The notes below the pieces were generated by a model. The model saw only the letters and a program-made list of their open reading frames with translations. It searched no databases and was not told the DNA's origin. The translations under genes and the position numbers were made by a program. Shown one piece after another: positions 15,742 to 24,766 of a DNA stretch of 37,929 bases; position 1 is the first letter of the stretch, and the number at the start of each line of letters is the position of its first letter. Source of the DNA: Lactobacillus apis (GTDB taxonomy: Bacteria; Bacillota; Bacilli; Lactobacillales; Lactobacillaceae); the NCBI RefSeq assembly GCF_002837055.1, contig NZ_PDKP01000004.1:27177-65105 (forward strand), written 5' to 3'.

Positions 15742-17292
15742 TTATTCCCATTCAATTGTTGAAGGTGGCTTACTCGTTACATCGTAGACGACGCGGTTAA
15801 TGTTTGGCACTTCATCGACAATTCTAGTCGAGATTTTTTGCAAAACATCCCATGGCAGACGGGCAAAATCTGCTGTCATCCCATCAATTGAAGTAACTGC
15901 TCGAATACCAATGGTGTAGTCATAAGTACGTCCATCACCCATAACACCAACGGATTTAATTCCAGGTAAAACAGTAAAGTATTGCCATACGTCTTCTTGC
16001 AGTCCTGCCTTTTTAATTTCGTCACGTAAAATAGCATCACTGTCACGCACTATTTTTAGCTTGTCTTCTGTCACTTCACCAAGAACTCTAATACCAAGAC
16101 CAGGTCCAGGGAATGGTTGACGCCAAACTAAATCGTGTGGAATGCCTAGTTTTTCGCCCAATTCGCGCACTTCATCTTTAAACAACTTACGCAATGGCTC
16201 AATTAACTTGAAGTTTAAGTCCTTAGGAAGACCACCTACATTGTGGTGCGACTTAATCGTCTGTGCTGTGTTAGTTCCACTTTCAATTACATCAGTGTAA
16301 AGGGTACCTTGAGCCAAGAAATCAACATCCTTAATTTTCTTAGCTTCATCAGCAAATACTTCGATGAATTCCTTACCAATTATTTTACGTTTTTGTTCTG
16401 GATCAGTGACACCTTTTAGTTTATTTAAAAACCGTTCTTGAGCGTTCACACGAATAATGTTCACACCCAAATCACGATTTAAAGCTGCCATTACTTCGTC
16501 ACCCTCATTTTTACGCAGCATCCCGTGATCAACGAAAATTGCAGTCAATTGATCTCCGATCGCTTTATGCAAAAGTGTTGCGGTCACACTGGAGTCTACA
16601 CCACCGGATAAACCAAGAATGACCTTTTTGTCACCAACCGTTTTTCTGATTTCTGCAACCTGTAAGTCAATAAAGTCGGTCATTGACCAATCATTTTTGG
16701 CACCACATACTTTAAAAGCAAAATTACGCAAAATGTCGAGACCATATTGTGTGTTGCGCACTTCGGCATGGAATTGAATACCATACATTTTGGCTTGATC
16801 GTTTGCAATCGCAGCAATCGGGCAGTTTTTACTTGAAGCAACGACTTCAAAGCCTTTAGGAGCCCCAGTTACTAGGTCCCCATGACTCATCCACACATAT
16901 TGCTCTTTTGGTAAGTCACTGAATAAAACGTTGCTAGAATCTTCAACTTCAATTTCTGCACGACCGTATTCTGAATTGTCAGCTTTTTCAACTTTACCAT
17001 CCAGATAGTACGACATTAATTGCATTCCGTAGCAGATACCTAAGATTGGAATCCCTAAGTCAAAAATTGCTGGGTCAACCTTAAGTGCATTTTCACCGTA
17101 GATACTATTTGGACCACCAGAAAAAATAATCCCCTTTGGATTAATTTCTTTGATTCTCTCCATACTGATGTCATGCGGTAGGAGCTCAGAATAAACCCCA
17201 AAATCGCGCAAGCGCCTGGTAATCAATTGATTATATTGACTACCAAAATCTAAAACGATAATTTCATCAAAATCGTGAATGTCTTTTTTCAC
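15742..17292 (-). CDS. guaA: GMP synthase (glutamine-hydrolysing)
   Basis: Converts XMP to GMP using glutamine and ATP. The N-terminal class I amidotransferase domain has GGPNSIYG, the nucleophile Cys87 in GICYGMQL, and the His-Glu pair in FHAEV. The ATP-pyrophosphatase domain begins with the PP-loop [12 protein letters not shown] near residue 228. The dimerisation domain closes with the standard ending KPPSTIEWE. Length of 516 residues is usual. The start is a GTG at 17290-17292 with GAGGAG about ten bases upstream. It is close to the guanine-regulated xpt-pbuX operon on the opposite strand. Confidence 0.97.
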   Translation of the reverse strand: MKKDIHDFDEIIVLDFGSQYNQLITRRLRDFGVYSELLPHDISMERIKEINPKGIIFSGGPNSIYGENALKVDPAIFDLGIPILGICYGMQLMSYYLDGKVEKADNSEYGRAEIEVEDSSNVLFSDLPKEQYVWMSHGDLVTGAPKGFEVVASSKNCPIAAIANDQAKMYGIQFHAEVRNTQYGLDILRNFAFKVCGAKNDWSMTDFIDLQVAEIRKTVGDKKVILGLSGGVDSSVTATLLHKAIGDQLTAIFVDHGMLRKNEGDEVMAALNRDLGVNIIRVNAQERFLNKLKGVTDPEQKRKIIGKEFIEVFADEAKKIKDVDFLAQGTLYTDVIESGTNTAQTIKSHHNVGGLPKDLNFKLIEPLRKLFKDEVRELGEKLGIPHDLVWRQPFPGPGLGIRVLGEVTEDKLKIVRDSDAILRDEIKKAGLQEDVWQYFTVLPGIKSVGVMGDGRTYDYTIGIRAVTSIDGMTADFARLPWDVLQKISTRIVDEVPNINRVVYDVTSKPPSTIEWE

Positions 17293-17333
17293 TGATATCC
17301 GAGCTCCTCTTCTAAAAACATGAATTTATTTAA

Positions 17334-17362
17334 ACTGTACTAAGAATTATCTCTTTGGTCAA
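17334..17362 (-). promoter_or_regulatory. Probable guaA promoter
   Basis: On the minus strand TTGACC (17357-17362) and TACAGT (17334-17339) are 17 bases apart, about 40 bases before the GTG start. No riboswitch is visible in this short leader. Confidence 0.5.
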
Positions 17363-17531
17363 CTACTTTTTTATCAGATAGTCATCTACACAGTTAAGCT
17401 GCACAGATATGAAAAACAGGTTTCTTTAGCCTATAAAAAGTGAAAAAAATAAATGCGTCGCTTATCTGGCAAAATGCTAAACTTGTCTTATATAGACAGT
17501 TTTTAATTTTTAAAAAGGACAGTCAAATCAG

Positions 17532-18284
17532 ATGGCAAGAAAGTATTTTAGTGAACATACGCGTGCAAAACATACATATCAATTTTTCAAAGACAGGCTT
17601 AATGACCCTAAATGGCACGATGAATATCTAGCAGTTCGTTCAAAACGGAATCGCACTATTGCAATTGAAGGCATTTTGCTAGTAGTACTTTTATTAGCCG
17701 GGATATTGTGGTGGCATAATTCAGTTTCTCAACCGTATGTTGCTGAAAATACCTCAACTACTTCAGCTGACTCAAAAATAAATCGCCCTAAGAAAAAGAA
17801 AAATGGTCTTGGCCGTTTTATTAAAAAACAGGTGAAAACTGCTAAAAAAGACATTGCTTCAGCCAAACCCAATTCTTCCCAGCAGGCTAATACTGACAAT
17901 CAACAAAAAGTGCAAAACTATATTTTGCACAAAGGATTCGAAATAGGGCCAAAATTATATGATGGTGAACCAATTGATAAAGCCATGGAAGAACGGAAAG
18001 CTCCTCAAAACTCAGTTCACGATGGAACAGTAACACTTTATTTTGCTAATTCAGAAATTGTGGAGCAATCTTTCATTGGCAGCTATAATCCAAAATTTGA
18101 GAGTCACTATCGTACTACACCAAATGAACTGATTGTTAGAAATGATCATATTCCCTATGAAATTAACAATGGGCAAGTGATTTTTAAAAACTGGCTCGTA
18201 AAAGATGGGAGTCATACAGTTACTTATGAAATAAGAAATTACCCTGGTGCCAAGGAAGACATTGATAGCAAACCAGCAAGATAG
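17532..18284 (+). CDS. Membrane-anchored protein of unknown function
   Basis: No recognised domain. The 250-residue protein has a basic cytoplasmic N-terminus (about 42 residues), one hydrophobic helix at about 43-61 (EGILLVVLLLAGILWW) and an extracellular part. The latter has a Lys-rich linker (about 85-130) and then a beta-rich domain (about 130-245). It has no lipobox or sortase motif, so it is probably a bitopic N-in membrane protein. It is transcribed divergently from guaA and ends before the riboswitch of xpt. AAAGGAC lies about 12 bases before the ATG. Its envelope role is unknown. Confidence 0.75.
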   Translation: MARKYFSEHTRAKHTYQFFKDRLNDPKWHDEYLAVRSKRNRTIAIEGILLVVLLLAGILWWHNSVSQPYVAENTSTTSADSKINRPKKKKNGLGRFIKKQVKTAKKDIASAKPNSSQQANTDNQQKVQNYILHKGFEIGPKLYDGEPIDKAMEERKAPQNSVHDGTVTLYFANSEIVEQSFIGSYNPKFESHYRTTPNELIVRNDHIPYEINNGQVIFKNWLVKDGSHTVTYEIRNYPGAKEDIDSKPAR

Positions 18285-18360
18285 ATAGATCAAATCGATT
18301 AAACTTCACCTTGCACAACTTAATTTGGTTTGTTAGAATTCACTCAACAAGTAAATATTA

Positions 18361-18425
18361 ATCTATATATTGTCGTAATGTGGTCGACAGTCTCTACTCA
18401 GAACCGTAAATTCTGAACTATGGAT
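18361..18425 (+). promoter_or_regulatory. Guanine-class purine riboswitch
   Basis: The aptamer shows P1 ATCTATA/TATGGAT, a P2 stem GTCG/CGAC with loop TAATGTGGT, J2/3 GTCTCTAC, P3 TCAGAA/TTCTGA with loop CCGTAAA, and J3/1 ACTAT. The specificity nucleotide in J3/1 is C, as in guanine-type rather than adenine-type (U) switches. It is followed by a terminator hairpin and xpt-pbuX, the usual guanine/xanthine salvage operon. Guanine binding should favour termination. Confidence 0.92.
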
Positions 18426-18458
18426 AAACAATAGCAATTAACTCAGCGCAAGCTGCTT

Positions 18459-18508
18459 TAAGGGTCTTTTTTACCATAGTTTTGGTAGAGAAGGCCCTTT
18501 TATTTTTC
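18459..18508 (+). terminator. Riboswitch expression-platform terminator
   Basis: A long imperfect stem AAGGGTCTT...ACC / GGT...AAGGCCCTT with an ATAGTTTT loop is followed by TTATTTTT. It ends directly before the xpt ribosome binding site, so it would abort transcription when guanine is bound. Confidence 0.85.
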
Positions 18509-18520
18509 AAGGAGGAAATT

Positions 18521-19099
18521 GTGAAGCTTTTAGAAGATCGGATCCGTCAAGACAGTGAGGTTCTACCTGGTGATGTACTAAAAATTAATTCTTTTCTGAA
18601 TCATCAGGTTGACCCAGAGCTGATGATGGCTGTGGGCAAGGAGTTTGCTCGTCTATTTGATCAAAGCGGAGCTACAAAAGTATTAACCTGTGAGGCTTCT
18701 GGTATTGCTCCCGGAGTAATGGCAGCATACGAACTTCATGTGCCAATGGTTTTTGCCCGAAAGAAAAAGCCATCAACACTTAATGATGCGGTTTACTGGG
18801 CTGATGTATATTCCTATACCAAGAAAACCACAAATCAAATTTGTGTAGAACAAAAATTTTTACATGAAGACGACAACTTATTGATTATCGATGACTTTTT
18901 AGCTAACGGCGAAGCAGTCAAAGGAATGATTAACATAGCTAATCAAGCCAAGGCTGATGTGGCTGGAATTGGTATCGTGGTTGCGAAAACTTTCCAAGGT
19001 GGTAGCAGCTGGATTAAAGAGCACGGTTACCGCCTAGAATCCTTAGCAAATATCGCTAGTTTAGCTAACGGCGAAGTTCAATTTGCGGACGAAAAATAA
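18521..19099 (+). CDS. xpt: Xanthine phosphoribosyltransferase
   Basis: Salvages xanthine (and guanine) to XMP/GMP using PRPP. The 192-residue protein starts MKLLEDRI and contains the PRPP-binding motif LLIIDDFLANGEA near residues 123-135 and the base-binding region VFARKKKPSTL. The reading frame is open further upstream, but that part lies inside the terminator hairpin. The GTG at 18521-18523, preceded by AAGGAGG, gives the normal family length. Its stop overlaps the pbuX start (TAATG). Expression is controlled by the guanine riboswitch in its leader. Confidence 0.95.
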   Translation: MKLLEDRIRQDSEVLPGDVLKINSFLNHQVDPELMMAVGKEFARLFDQSGATKVLTCEASGIAPGVMAAYELHVPMVFARKKKPSTLNDAVYWADVYSYTKKTTNQICVEQKFLHEDDNLLIIDDFLANGEAVKGMINIANQAKADVAGIGIVVAKTFQGGSSWIKEHGYRLESLANIASLANGEVQFADEK

Positions 19100-20385
19100 T
19101 GAAGCAAGAAGAAGTTAGTCACCAAAAAGCAGCTATTTTAGGTCTACAGCACCTATTGGCCATGTACTCTGGTGCAGTTGCTGTACCATTATTAATTGGA
19201 ACAGCGTTAAAGTTCAACGCAGAACAAATGACTTATCTTGTCTCAATTGACATCTTTATGTGTGGGCTTGCAACACTACTACAACTCATGCGAAACAAAT
19301 ACTTTGGTATTGGTTTTCCAGTAATCTTGGGTTGTGCCATCCAAGCGGTTGCACCTTTACAAATGATCGGTCAAAAGTTTTCGATTAACGATATGTATGG
19401 TGCCATTATCATTGCGGGGATCTTTGTCATCTTGATTTCTGGCGTTTTTGCAAAAATCAAGAAGTACTTTCCACCAGTGGTTACAGGAACTCTAATCACT
19501 ACTATTGGTCTTACGCTGGTCCCTGTGGCCGTTCAAAATATGGGTGGTGGCAATGCTAGTGCCAAAGACTTTGGTAGTAGCCAAAACCTGATATTGGCTT
19601 TCAGCACAATGTTCATCATCTTGGCATTAGAAATCTGGACTAAAGGCTTCTTGCGGTCAATCTCGGTTCTTATCGGCTTAGTTGCTGGGACCGTAATTGC
19701 CTCTTTGATGGGACGAGTTTCCTTGACACCAGTTTTAGAAGCTTCTTGGTTTCACTTGCCCCAATTATTCTACTTCGGTGTTCCAAAATTCGAATGGTCA
19801 TCTAGTTTGACCATGATGATTATCGCATTAGTTTCAATGATTGAGTCTACTGGCGTCTTCTTTGCTACTGGTGACCTAATTGGCCATGATGTAACTGAAG
19901 AGGATTTAAAAAAAGGGTATCGTGCAGAAGGATTAGCACAAATCTTTGGTGGTTTGTTTAATGCTTTTCCGTACACTACCTTCTCACAGAACGTTGGACT
20001 ACTTCAACTGTCAGGTATTAAAACAAAAAGACCAATTTATTGGGCAGCTGGCCTGTTAATGGCTATGGGACTGTTACCAAAAATTGGTGCACTAGTTACT
20101 ATTATTCCTACTCCTGTTTTAGGTGGCGCAATGCTGGTAATGTTTACCATGATTGCCGTTCAAGGAATTAAAACACTTGTAAAAGTGGATTTGAGTGACA
20201 ATAATAATATCCTAATCATCGCAATTTCAGTTGGCTTAGGACTTGGCGTCACTATTTATCCACAATTTTTCAAGAACTTACCTGCAACAGTTCAATTATT
20301 TTTAAGTAACGGAATTGTTATCACCAGTTTATCCGCTACACTTCTAAATCTTTTATTGAAGGGAGGTGAGTCAAAGAAAAAATAG
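19099..20385 (+). CDS. pbuX: Xanthine permease (NCS2 family)
   Basis: Membrane purine transporter of the nucleobase:cation symporter-2 family with about 12-14 helices. Family marks include the N-terminal LGLQHLLAMYSGAVAVPLLIG, the TM8-10 region with ALVSMIESTGVFFATGDLIG (substrate-binding Glu), and AFPYTTFSQNVGLLQLSG. Length of 428 residues is usual. The ATG overlaps the xpt stop by one base, so the two are coupled and under riboswitch control. It imports xanthine for Xpt. Confidence 0.95.
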   Translation: MKQEEVSHQKAAILGLQHLLAMYSGAVAVPLLIGTALKFNAEQMTYLVSIDIFMCGLATLLQLMRNKYFGIGFPVILGCAIQAVAPLQMIGQKFSINDMYGAIIIAGIFVILISGVFAKIKKYFPPVVTGTLITTIGLTLVPVAVQNMGGGNASAKDFGSSQNLILAFSTMFIILALEIWTKGFLRSISVLIGLVAGTVIASLMGRVSLTPVLEASWFHLPQLFYFGVPKFEWSSSLTMMIIALVSMIESTGVFFATGDLIGHDVTEEDLKKGYRAEGLAQIFGGLFNAFPYTTFSQNVGLLQLSGIKTKRPIYWAAGLLMAMGLLPKIGALVTIIPTPVLGGAMLVMFTMIAVQGIKTLVKVDLSDNNNILIIAISVGLGLGVTIYPQFFKNLPATVQLFLSNGIVITSLSATLLNLLLKGGESKKK

Positions 20386-20449
20386 AAAAATCAAACTGCA
20401 AATATCATGTGAACAATTATTTTCCCTTAAAATTGTTTTGTTCGCGCCA

Positions 20450-20484
20450 AAAGGCATCTTCTAAGTCGAAGATGCCTTTTTTAA
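20450..20484 (+). terminator. Bidirectional terminator between pbuX and the kinase gene
   Basis: A perfect stem AAAGGCATCTTC/GAAGATGCCTTT with a 6-base loop and T6 on the plus strand. On the minus strand the A-rich side also gives a short T run, so it can serve the convergent gene ending at 20505. Confidence 0.92.
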
Positions 20485-20504
20485 TTACCAAAATAGCTCA
20501 CGTT

Positions 20505-21383
20505 CTATTCAATTATTGCATTCAATTTCTGTTTGGACTCATTCCCAAAATCCATATTGAAATATTGCGTGCAAGTTTCTAACATCAATTCGCCTATCTT
20601 TTCAAACGGTTGATCTTCTATTTTTTCCACGTACTTCATAATTCCAACTACTGTAATAAAGATTAGAAAAACTTGTGTTTCAGGCAAAATCTCAACCTTA
20701 GCACATTTTGTCTTATATCCTTCTATAAACGAGCTAATCAGATTTTTGTTTAACTTGAAATCTTGATAAAACAGTTTGATGAAGTCTTGATAGTTTACAC
20801 CTTTCCTTGCTCGTTCAAAGTCGATTAAACGCAGTTTCCCATTGACAAGTTTGTAATTGCGCACACCAACATCACCATGAAGTACTACCGTGGAATAAGC
20901 ACATAAATCATGTTCAATTTTGGCTTTAATTGGATTAAATGCTTTTAACAGTTCTTCAAGTCTGTCCTTGACCACAAAGTTTTTTAGACTGCTAACATCC
21001 GTCTCAACCTTTTTAAAAAGCTGTTCATTAAGATAAATGCCCTCAAATGGTTTTACATTTTGATGAAAGGCTGACAATTCCTGTCCCATTTCAAAAGCCA
21101 ATTCGGTTGTAAGCGGTAGTTTTAAGTCTATCGGATCACAATCCTTCATTATTAATATGAAGCGCTGCGGATTTTTAATCGTAAAAAAGCCTAATACGCG
21201 TGAATTAAGTTGTTCATTAACAGCTTTTTCGGTTAAAAATTTACCTTCTTGAGAAAAAACTTTGACAAAAATCACTTGTTTATAAAGTTCACTATACCCA
21301 ACAAAAGTGCTGTTTAGTGACTCATGCGTTATTTGGGTTAATGTTGCCTTTAATTTTTCCTGTAAAATTTTTCTAGTTTCCAT
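20505..21383 (-). CDS. Aminoglycoside-phosphotransferase-fold kinase
   Basis: A 292-residue protein of the APH/choline-kinase-like superfamily. The catalytic loop is VVLHGDVGVRNYKL, giving HGDxxxxN with the catalytic Asp and metal-binding Asn. The following metal Asp is in LRLIDFERARKG (residues about 195-206). The N-lobe is atypical and short. The substrate is unknown: members phosphorylate antibiotics, choline, thiamine, fructosamine or others, so antibiotic resistance should not be assumed. It is a single gene, convergent with pbuX and divergent from pepD. AGAGA lies before the ATG at 21381-21383. Confidence 0.78.
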   Translation of the reverse strand: METRKILQEKLKATLTQITHESLNSTFVGYSELYKQVIFVKVFSQEGKFLTEKAVNEQLNSRVLGFFTIKNPQRFILIMKDCDPIDLKLPLTTELAFEMGQELSAFHQNVKPFEGIYLNEQLFKKVETDVSSLKNFVVKDRLEELLKAFNPIKAKIEHDLCAYSTVVLHGDVGVRNYKLVNGKLRLIDFERARKGVNYQDFIKLFYQDFKLNKNLISSFIEGYKTKCAKVEILPETQVFLIFITVVGIMKYVEKIEDQPFEKIGELMLETCTQYFNMDFGNESKQKLNAIIE

Positions 21384-21578
21384 ATGTATATCTCTTTTAG
21401 TCTCTATAGCTTTTTATAATTTTTAATTCAAATTAGTTCACACGATTTTTTTACCATCACTTTTTCTCAACTCCAACAATCAAATAAATAATTTCAGGTT
21501 AAGTTTGCGTATTTCTTTGCATTATAGCTGTCCTTTTTAATACAATATAGATTAAGTTATTTTGAAAGGACAGATTAA

Positions 21579-22994
21579 ATGAAAAAAGCAGAATGTACGA
21601 CTATTCTTGTCGGTAAAAATGCTTCAATTGATGGCTCAGCAATGATTGCCAGAAGTGAAGATGGTGGACGTGAGATTATTCCCGAAGGTTTCGAACTTAT
21701 TACACCAGAAAAACAACCTAAACACTATGAAAGTGTTATTAGTCACCAAAAAATTGATGATGAGGACTTAGCAGATACTCCTTTACGCTACACTAGTGCA
21801 CCAGACGTATCAGGTGAAAGTGGTATTTGGGCAGCAGCCGGAATTAACTCCGAAAACATTGCAATGACTGCAACTGAAACAATCACTACGAATTCCCGTA
21901 TCCAAGGAATCGACCCACTAGTAACTGAAGGTGGACTTGGTGAAGAAGACTTTGTTACCTTGACATTGCCTTATATCCACAGTGCTCTTGACGGTGTTAA
22001 ACGGATGGGTTACTTACTTGAAAAGTATGGTACTTACGAAATGAATGGTATGGCTTTTGCTGACCATGATGAAATTTGGTACCTTGAAACAATCGGTGGT
22101 CATCACTGGATCGCTCGTCGCATCCCTGATGACGCTTATGTTGTTGCTCCTAACCGTTTGAACATTGATGAATTCCACTTTGGTGAAGACGGCTTTTTAG
22201 CTGACGATACTTTGGAAGGTTTAATCGAAGAATACCACTTAAACCCTGATCGTGAAGGCTACAACATGCGTCACATTTTTGGTAGTTCAACTGTCAAAGA
22301 TGCGCACTACAACAACCCTCGTGCTTGGTTTGTACACAATTACTTTGATCCAGAATTTGGTGGCAAACCAACTGATCAAGACCAACCATTCATTTGCCAC
22401 GCTAACCGTAAGATTAGTATTGAAGACATTTGTTTTGTAGAAAGTTCACACTACCAAGATACACCGTTTGACCCATACGGCGACCTTGGTACTCCTGAGC
22501 AAAAGAAGACTTATCGTCCAATTGCACTTAACCGTAACTTCGAAACTCATATTCTCCAAGTTAGAAATGATGTTCCAGAAGAAATAGCTGGTGTTCAATG
22601 GCTTTGCTTCGGTCCAAACACTTTTAACAGCTTTGTTCCTTTCTATACCAATGTTAATGACACTCCTGCAAGCTTCCAAACCGGTCCAAAATTTGATCTC
22701 AACAAGATTTTCTGGTTAAACAAGCTAACTGCACAACTTGGAGACACTAATTTTAAGGTATATGGCGAGCTTGAAAGTGACTTTGAACAAAAATCATTAT
22801 CACAATGCCACTTTATTCAACACGAAACTGATAAGAAGGCTGCAGGTCTTACAGGTAAAGAAGCTGAAGACTTGTTAACTGAAGCTAACCAAAAGATGGC
22901 CGACCAAGTTTACAACAATACAATTGAATTGCTCAGCAACATGGTTAATGAAGGTCATAACTTAGCTACACTTAAGTTTGACTTATTAGACTAA
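21579..22994 (+). CDS. pepD: Dipeptidase, family C69 (PepD)
   Basis: Cytoplasmic dipeptidase of the Ntn-hydrolase family C69, abundant in lactobacilli, hydrolysing a broad range of dipeptides. The predicted catalytic Cys6 is in MKKAECTTILVG. The family motifs DGSAMIARSEDGG, GINSENIAMTATET and WYLETIGGHHWIARRIPDD follow. Length of 471 residues is standard. AAAGGACAG precedes the ATG. It is monocistronic with a strong terminator. Its codons are less AT-rich than those of the defence genes next door, as expected of a highly expressed gene. Confidence 0.95.
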   Translation: MKKAECTTILVGKNASIDGSAMIARSEDGGREIIPEGFELITPEKQPKHYESVISHQKIDDEDLADTPLRYTSAPDVSGESGIWAAAGINSENIAMTATETITTNSRIQGIDPLVTEGGLGEEDFVTLTLPYIHSALDGVKRMGYLLEKYGTYEMNGMAFADHDEIWYLETIGGHHWIARRIPDDAYVVAPNRLNIDEFHFGEDGFLADDTLEGLIEEYHLNPDREGYNMRHIFGSSTVKDAHYNNPRAWFVHNYFDPEFGGKPTDQDQPFICHANRKISIEDICFVESSHYQDTPFDPYGDLGTPEQKKTYRPIALNRNFETHILQVRNDVPEEIAGVQWLCFGPNTFNSFVPFYTNVNDTPASFQTGPKFDLNKIFWLNKLTAQLGDTNFKVYGELESDFEQKSLSQCHFIQHETDKKAAGLTGKEAEDLLTEANQKMADQVYNNTIELLSNMVNEGHNLATLKFDLLD

Positions 22995-23008
22995 TTATTT
23001 TAATGCAA

Positions 23009-23043
23009 CAAAAACGGTAGAGAATATACTCTACCGTTTTTTA
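23009..23043 (+). terminator. Intrinsic terminator after pepD
   Basis: A stem AAAACGGTAGAG/CTCTACCGTTTT with a 6-base loop and T6. Confidence 0.93.
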
Positions 23044-23104
23044 TTTAAAAATCATTTACTAAATATATTGCACAGTTTAAAACGATAAATCATTTTTCGA
23101 AAGT

Positions 23105-24766
23105 TTATTTTCCCGTTAAACTTGGAGTTTCATTATTTTGAATTCGTCCTTCACATTTTCTAATCCGTAAAGCTACATCCGTTAAAAGATTTGCACTTGT
23201 AAGGATTGCTTCTCCTGTGTTTAACTTTTTAATTTCAGCAAGTTCTTGTTTATTCAAATAATTTTGAATAGCTGAAATTTCATCATACTGCGTTAAACGA
23301 TGTATCAATAAAGTACCTACTTGCCCAAGTAACACCTTATCAACATCATTAGGATTTTGAGTTGTAAGAAATAAGAAAATCCCTTTTTTTCTACCTTCTC
23401 GAGCAATTGTAGTTAACCCATTATAAAATTCACTGCCTGATTCTGAAGCTTTCTTTGTATATCGATGTACTTCATCAATGAAAAAAACAAACGGATTAAT
23501 ATCATCTTTTTCAATATTAACTATGTAATTCGAAACTAAGTCGATTATCGTTCCCCCTATTGAATCTGACATTCCAATACCTGAACAATCAATATATAAA
23601 CTGGTATTACTATTTGTAGCAAAATCGCAAATTTCTTTAAATAAACTATTTTTAGTATCAGTTCCTTGAGTACTATTCTCACCAAAAAAATCTAAAAATG
23701 CAGTATTATTAAATTTATACTCAATTTTTTCAAAAAGAAATTGATTAGTGTTAAGTCTGAAATCATCAGTGATATATTTACGTACTTTTTTCCCCTGTGA
23801 ATAGTCATTCTGGACAGCAACAGCAACAGATTCTTTTATAATTTGCTTGGGAAGATTTTTTAAGTTAAAGCTCTTTTGATCCTCTACATCTGATAAATCG
23901 CTTGCTACTGTAGTAACTTCTTTATCTTCTTTTACATAGCATCCCTCAAGACCTTTTTTAGCTTGATATCTCAATGACCGTATTGCACTAGCTAATACTG
24001 ATGGTTGAGTGCCATCGTTTGTTTCTAAAAGTACTTCCCAATTTTGCAAGCTTAATTCATCAACTGATATTATCGTATCTTCACCCAACTTCAGCTTTTC
24101 TAGCTTTTCTTCATCTTTAAAAGCTGCCTCATATTCTCCAGTTGGATCAATTATCAAAACTTTTATGTTTTGTTTGATTAGTTTATCAAGAATGCTAAGA
24201 GCAGATGTTGATTTCCCACTATTTGTTGCACCTACTACCATTAAATGTTTATCAAATAATGTACTAGGTCTATATTCTACTTCTTGTTCATTATTTGTTA
24301 ATACAGCAAAAGATGATAGGGTTTCTTCATTTTTATTTGAATCATTGATAACTTCAACCGCATCGAAGTACTCTTCGATGATTCTATTATTAGCTATATA
24401 AACTTTATCCATAATTCCGGCAGTTAAAGTTCCTGGAAGCTTAAATCTATCCTCCCCGTTAGCTAATAGCCCAATCACATCTATACTAATTTCGGGCCAA
24501 GTTTCATCTTTACTTGTAAAATGAATATTATTTGAACTTGCAATTTTAGATTGATATATTTCCCCAAAGAATAAACCTTTTATAGATTCTACTACTACAT
24601 AATAATTTATAGTACTAGGAATTAAAGAATTTTCTTCTAGTTCTCTATGTGACAAAAGTGACAAATTTTCTGCCTGCAAAACAATATGATCTTTATAAAC
24701 TTGAGTTATCATTCCCAAATAGAACTCGCTCTTATTTATTCCACTATAAAAGTCATCAATTATCAT
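23105..24766 (-). CDS. herA: HerA-family ATPase of a HerA-SIR2 defence module
   Basis: Hexameric HerA/FtsK-superfamily ATPase, here 553 residues from the ATG at 24764-24766. An N-terminal HAS-barrel-like region (about 15-130) is followed by Walker A GATNSGKST (179-187), the IIDPTGEY strand (205-212), Walker B with FFIDEVHR (near 445) and TTQNPNDVDKVLLGQ. The open frame continues 11 codons further upstream, but GGGGGAT lies before the chosen ATG. It overlaps the SIR2 stop by 11 bases, so the two are translationally coupled. HerA-SIR2 pairs are known antiphage systems that form a supramolecular complex depleting NAD or degrading nucleic acid on infection. No separate terminator was found. Confidence 0.9.
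   Translation of the reverse strand: MIIDDFYSGINKSEFYLGMITQVYKDHIVLQAENLSLLSHRELEENSLIPSTINYYVVVESIKGLFFGEIYQSKIASSNNIHFTSKDETWPEISIDVIGLLANGEDRFKLPGTLTAGIMDKVYIANNRIIEEYFDAVEVINDSNKNEETLSSFAVLTNNEQEVEYRPSTLFDKHLMVVGATNSGKSTSALSILDKLIKQNIKVLIIDPTGEYEAAFKDEEKLEKLKLGEDTIISVDELSLQNWEVLLETNDGTQPSVLASAIRSLRYQAKKGLEGCYVKEDKEVTTVASDLSDVEDQKSFNLKNLPKQIIKESVAVAVQNDYSQGKKVRKYITDDFRLNTNQFLFEKIEYKFNNTAFLDFFGENSTQGTDTKNSLFKEICDFATNSNTSLYIDCSGIGMSDSIGGTIIDLVSNYIVNIEKDDINPFVFFIDEVHRYTKKASESGSEFYNGLTTIAREGRKKGIFLFLTTQNPNDVDKVLLGQVGTLLIHRLTQYDEISAIQNYLNKQELAEIKKLNTGEAILTSANLLTDVALRIRKCEGRIQNNETPSLTGK

Noticed and set aside
18482-18520. N-terminal extension of Xpt
   Set aside because: Lies inside the riboswitch terminator; GTG at 18521 with AAGGAGG matches the family N-terminus.
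20505-21383. Aminoglycoside resistance gene
   Set aside because: Only the general APH fold is visible; substrate residues of known resistance enzymes cannot be matched.
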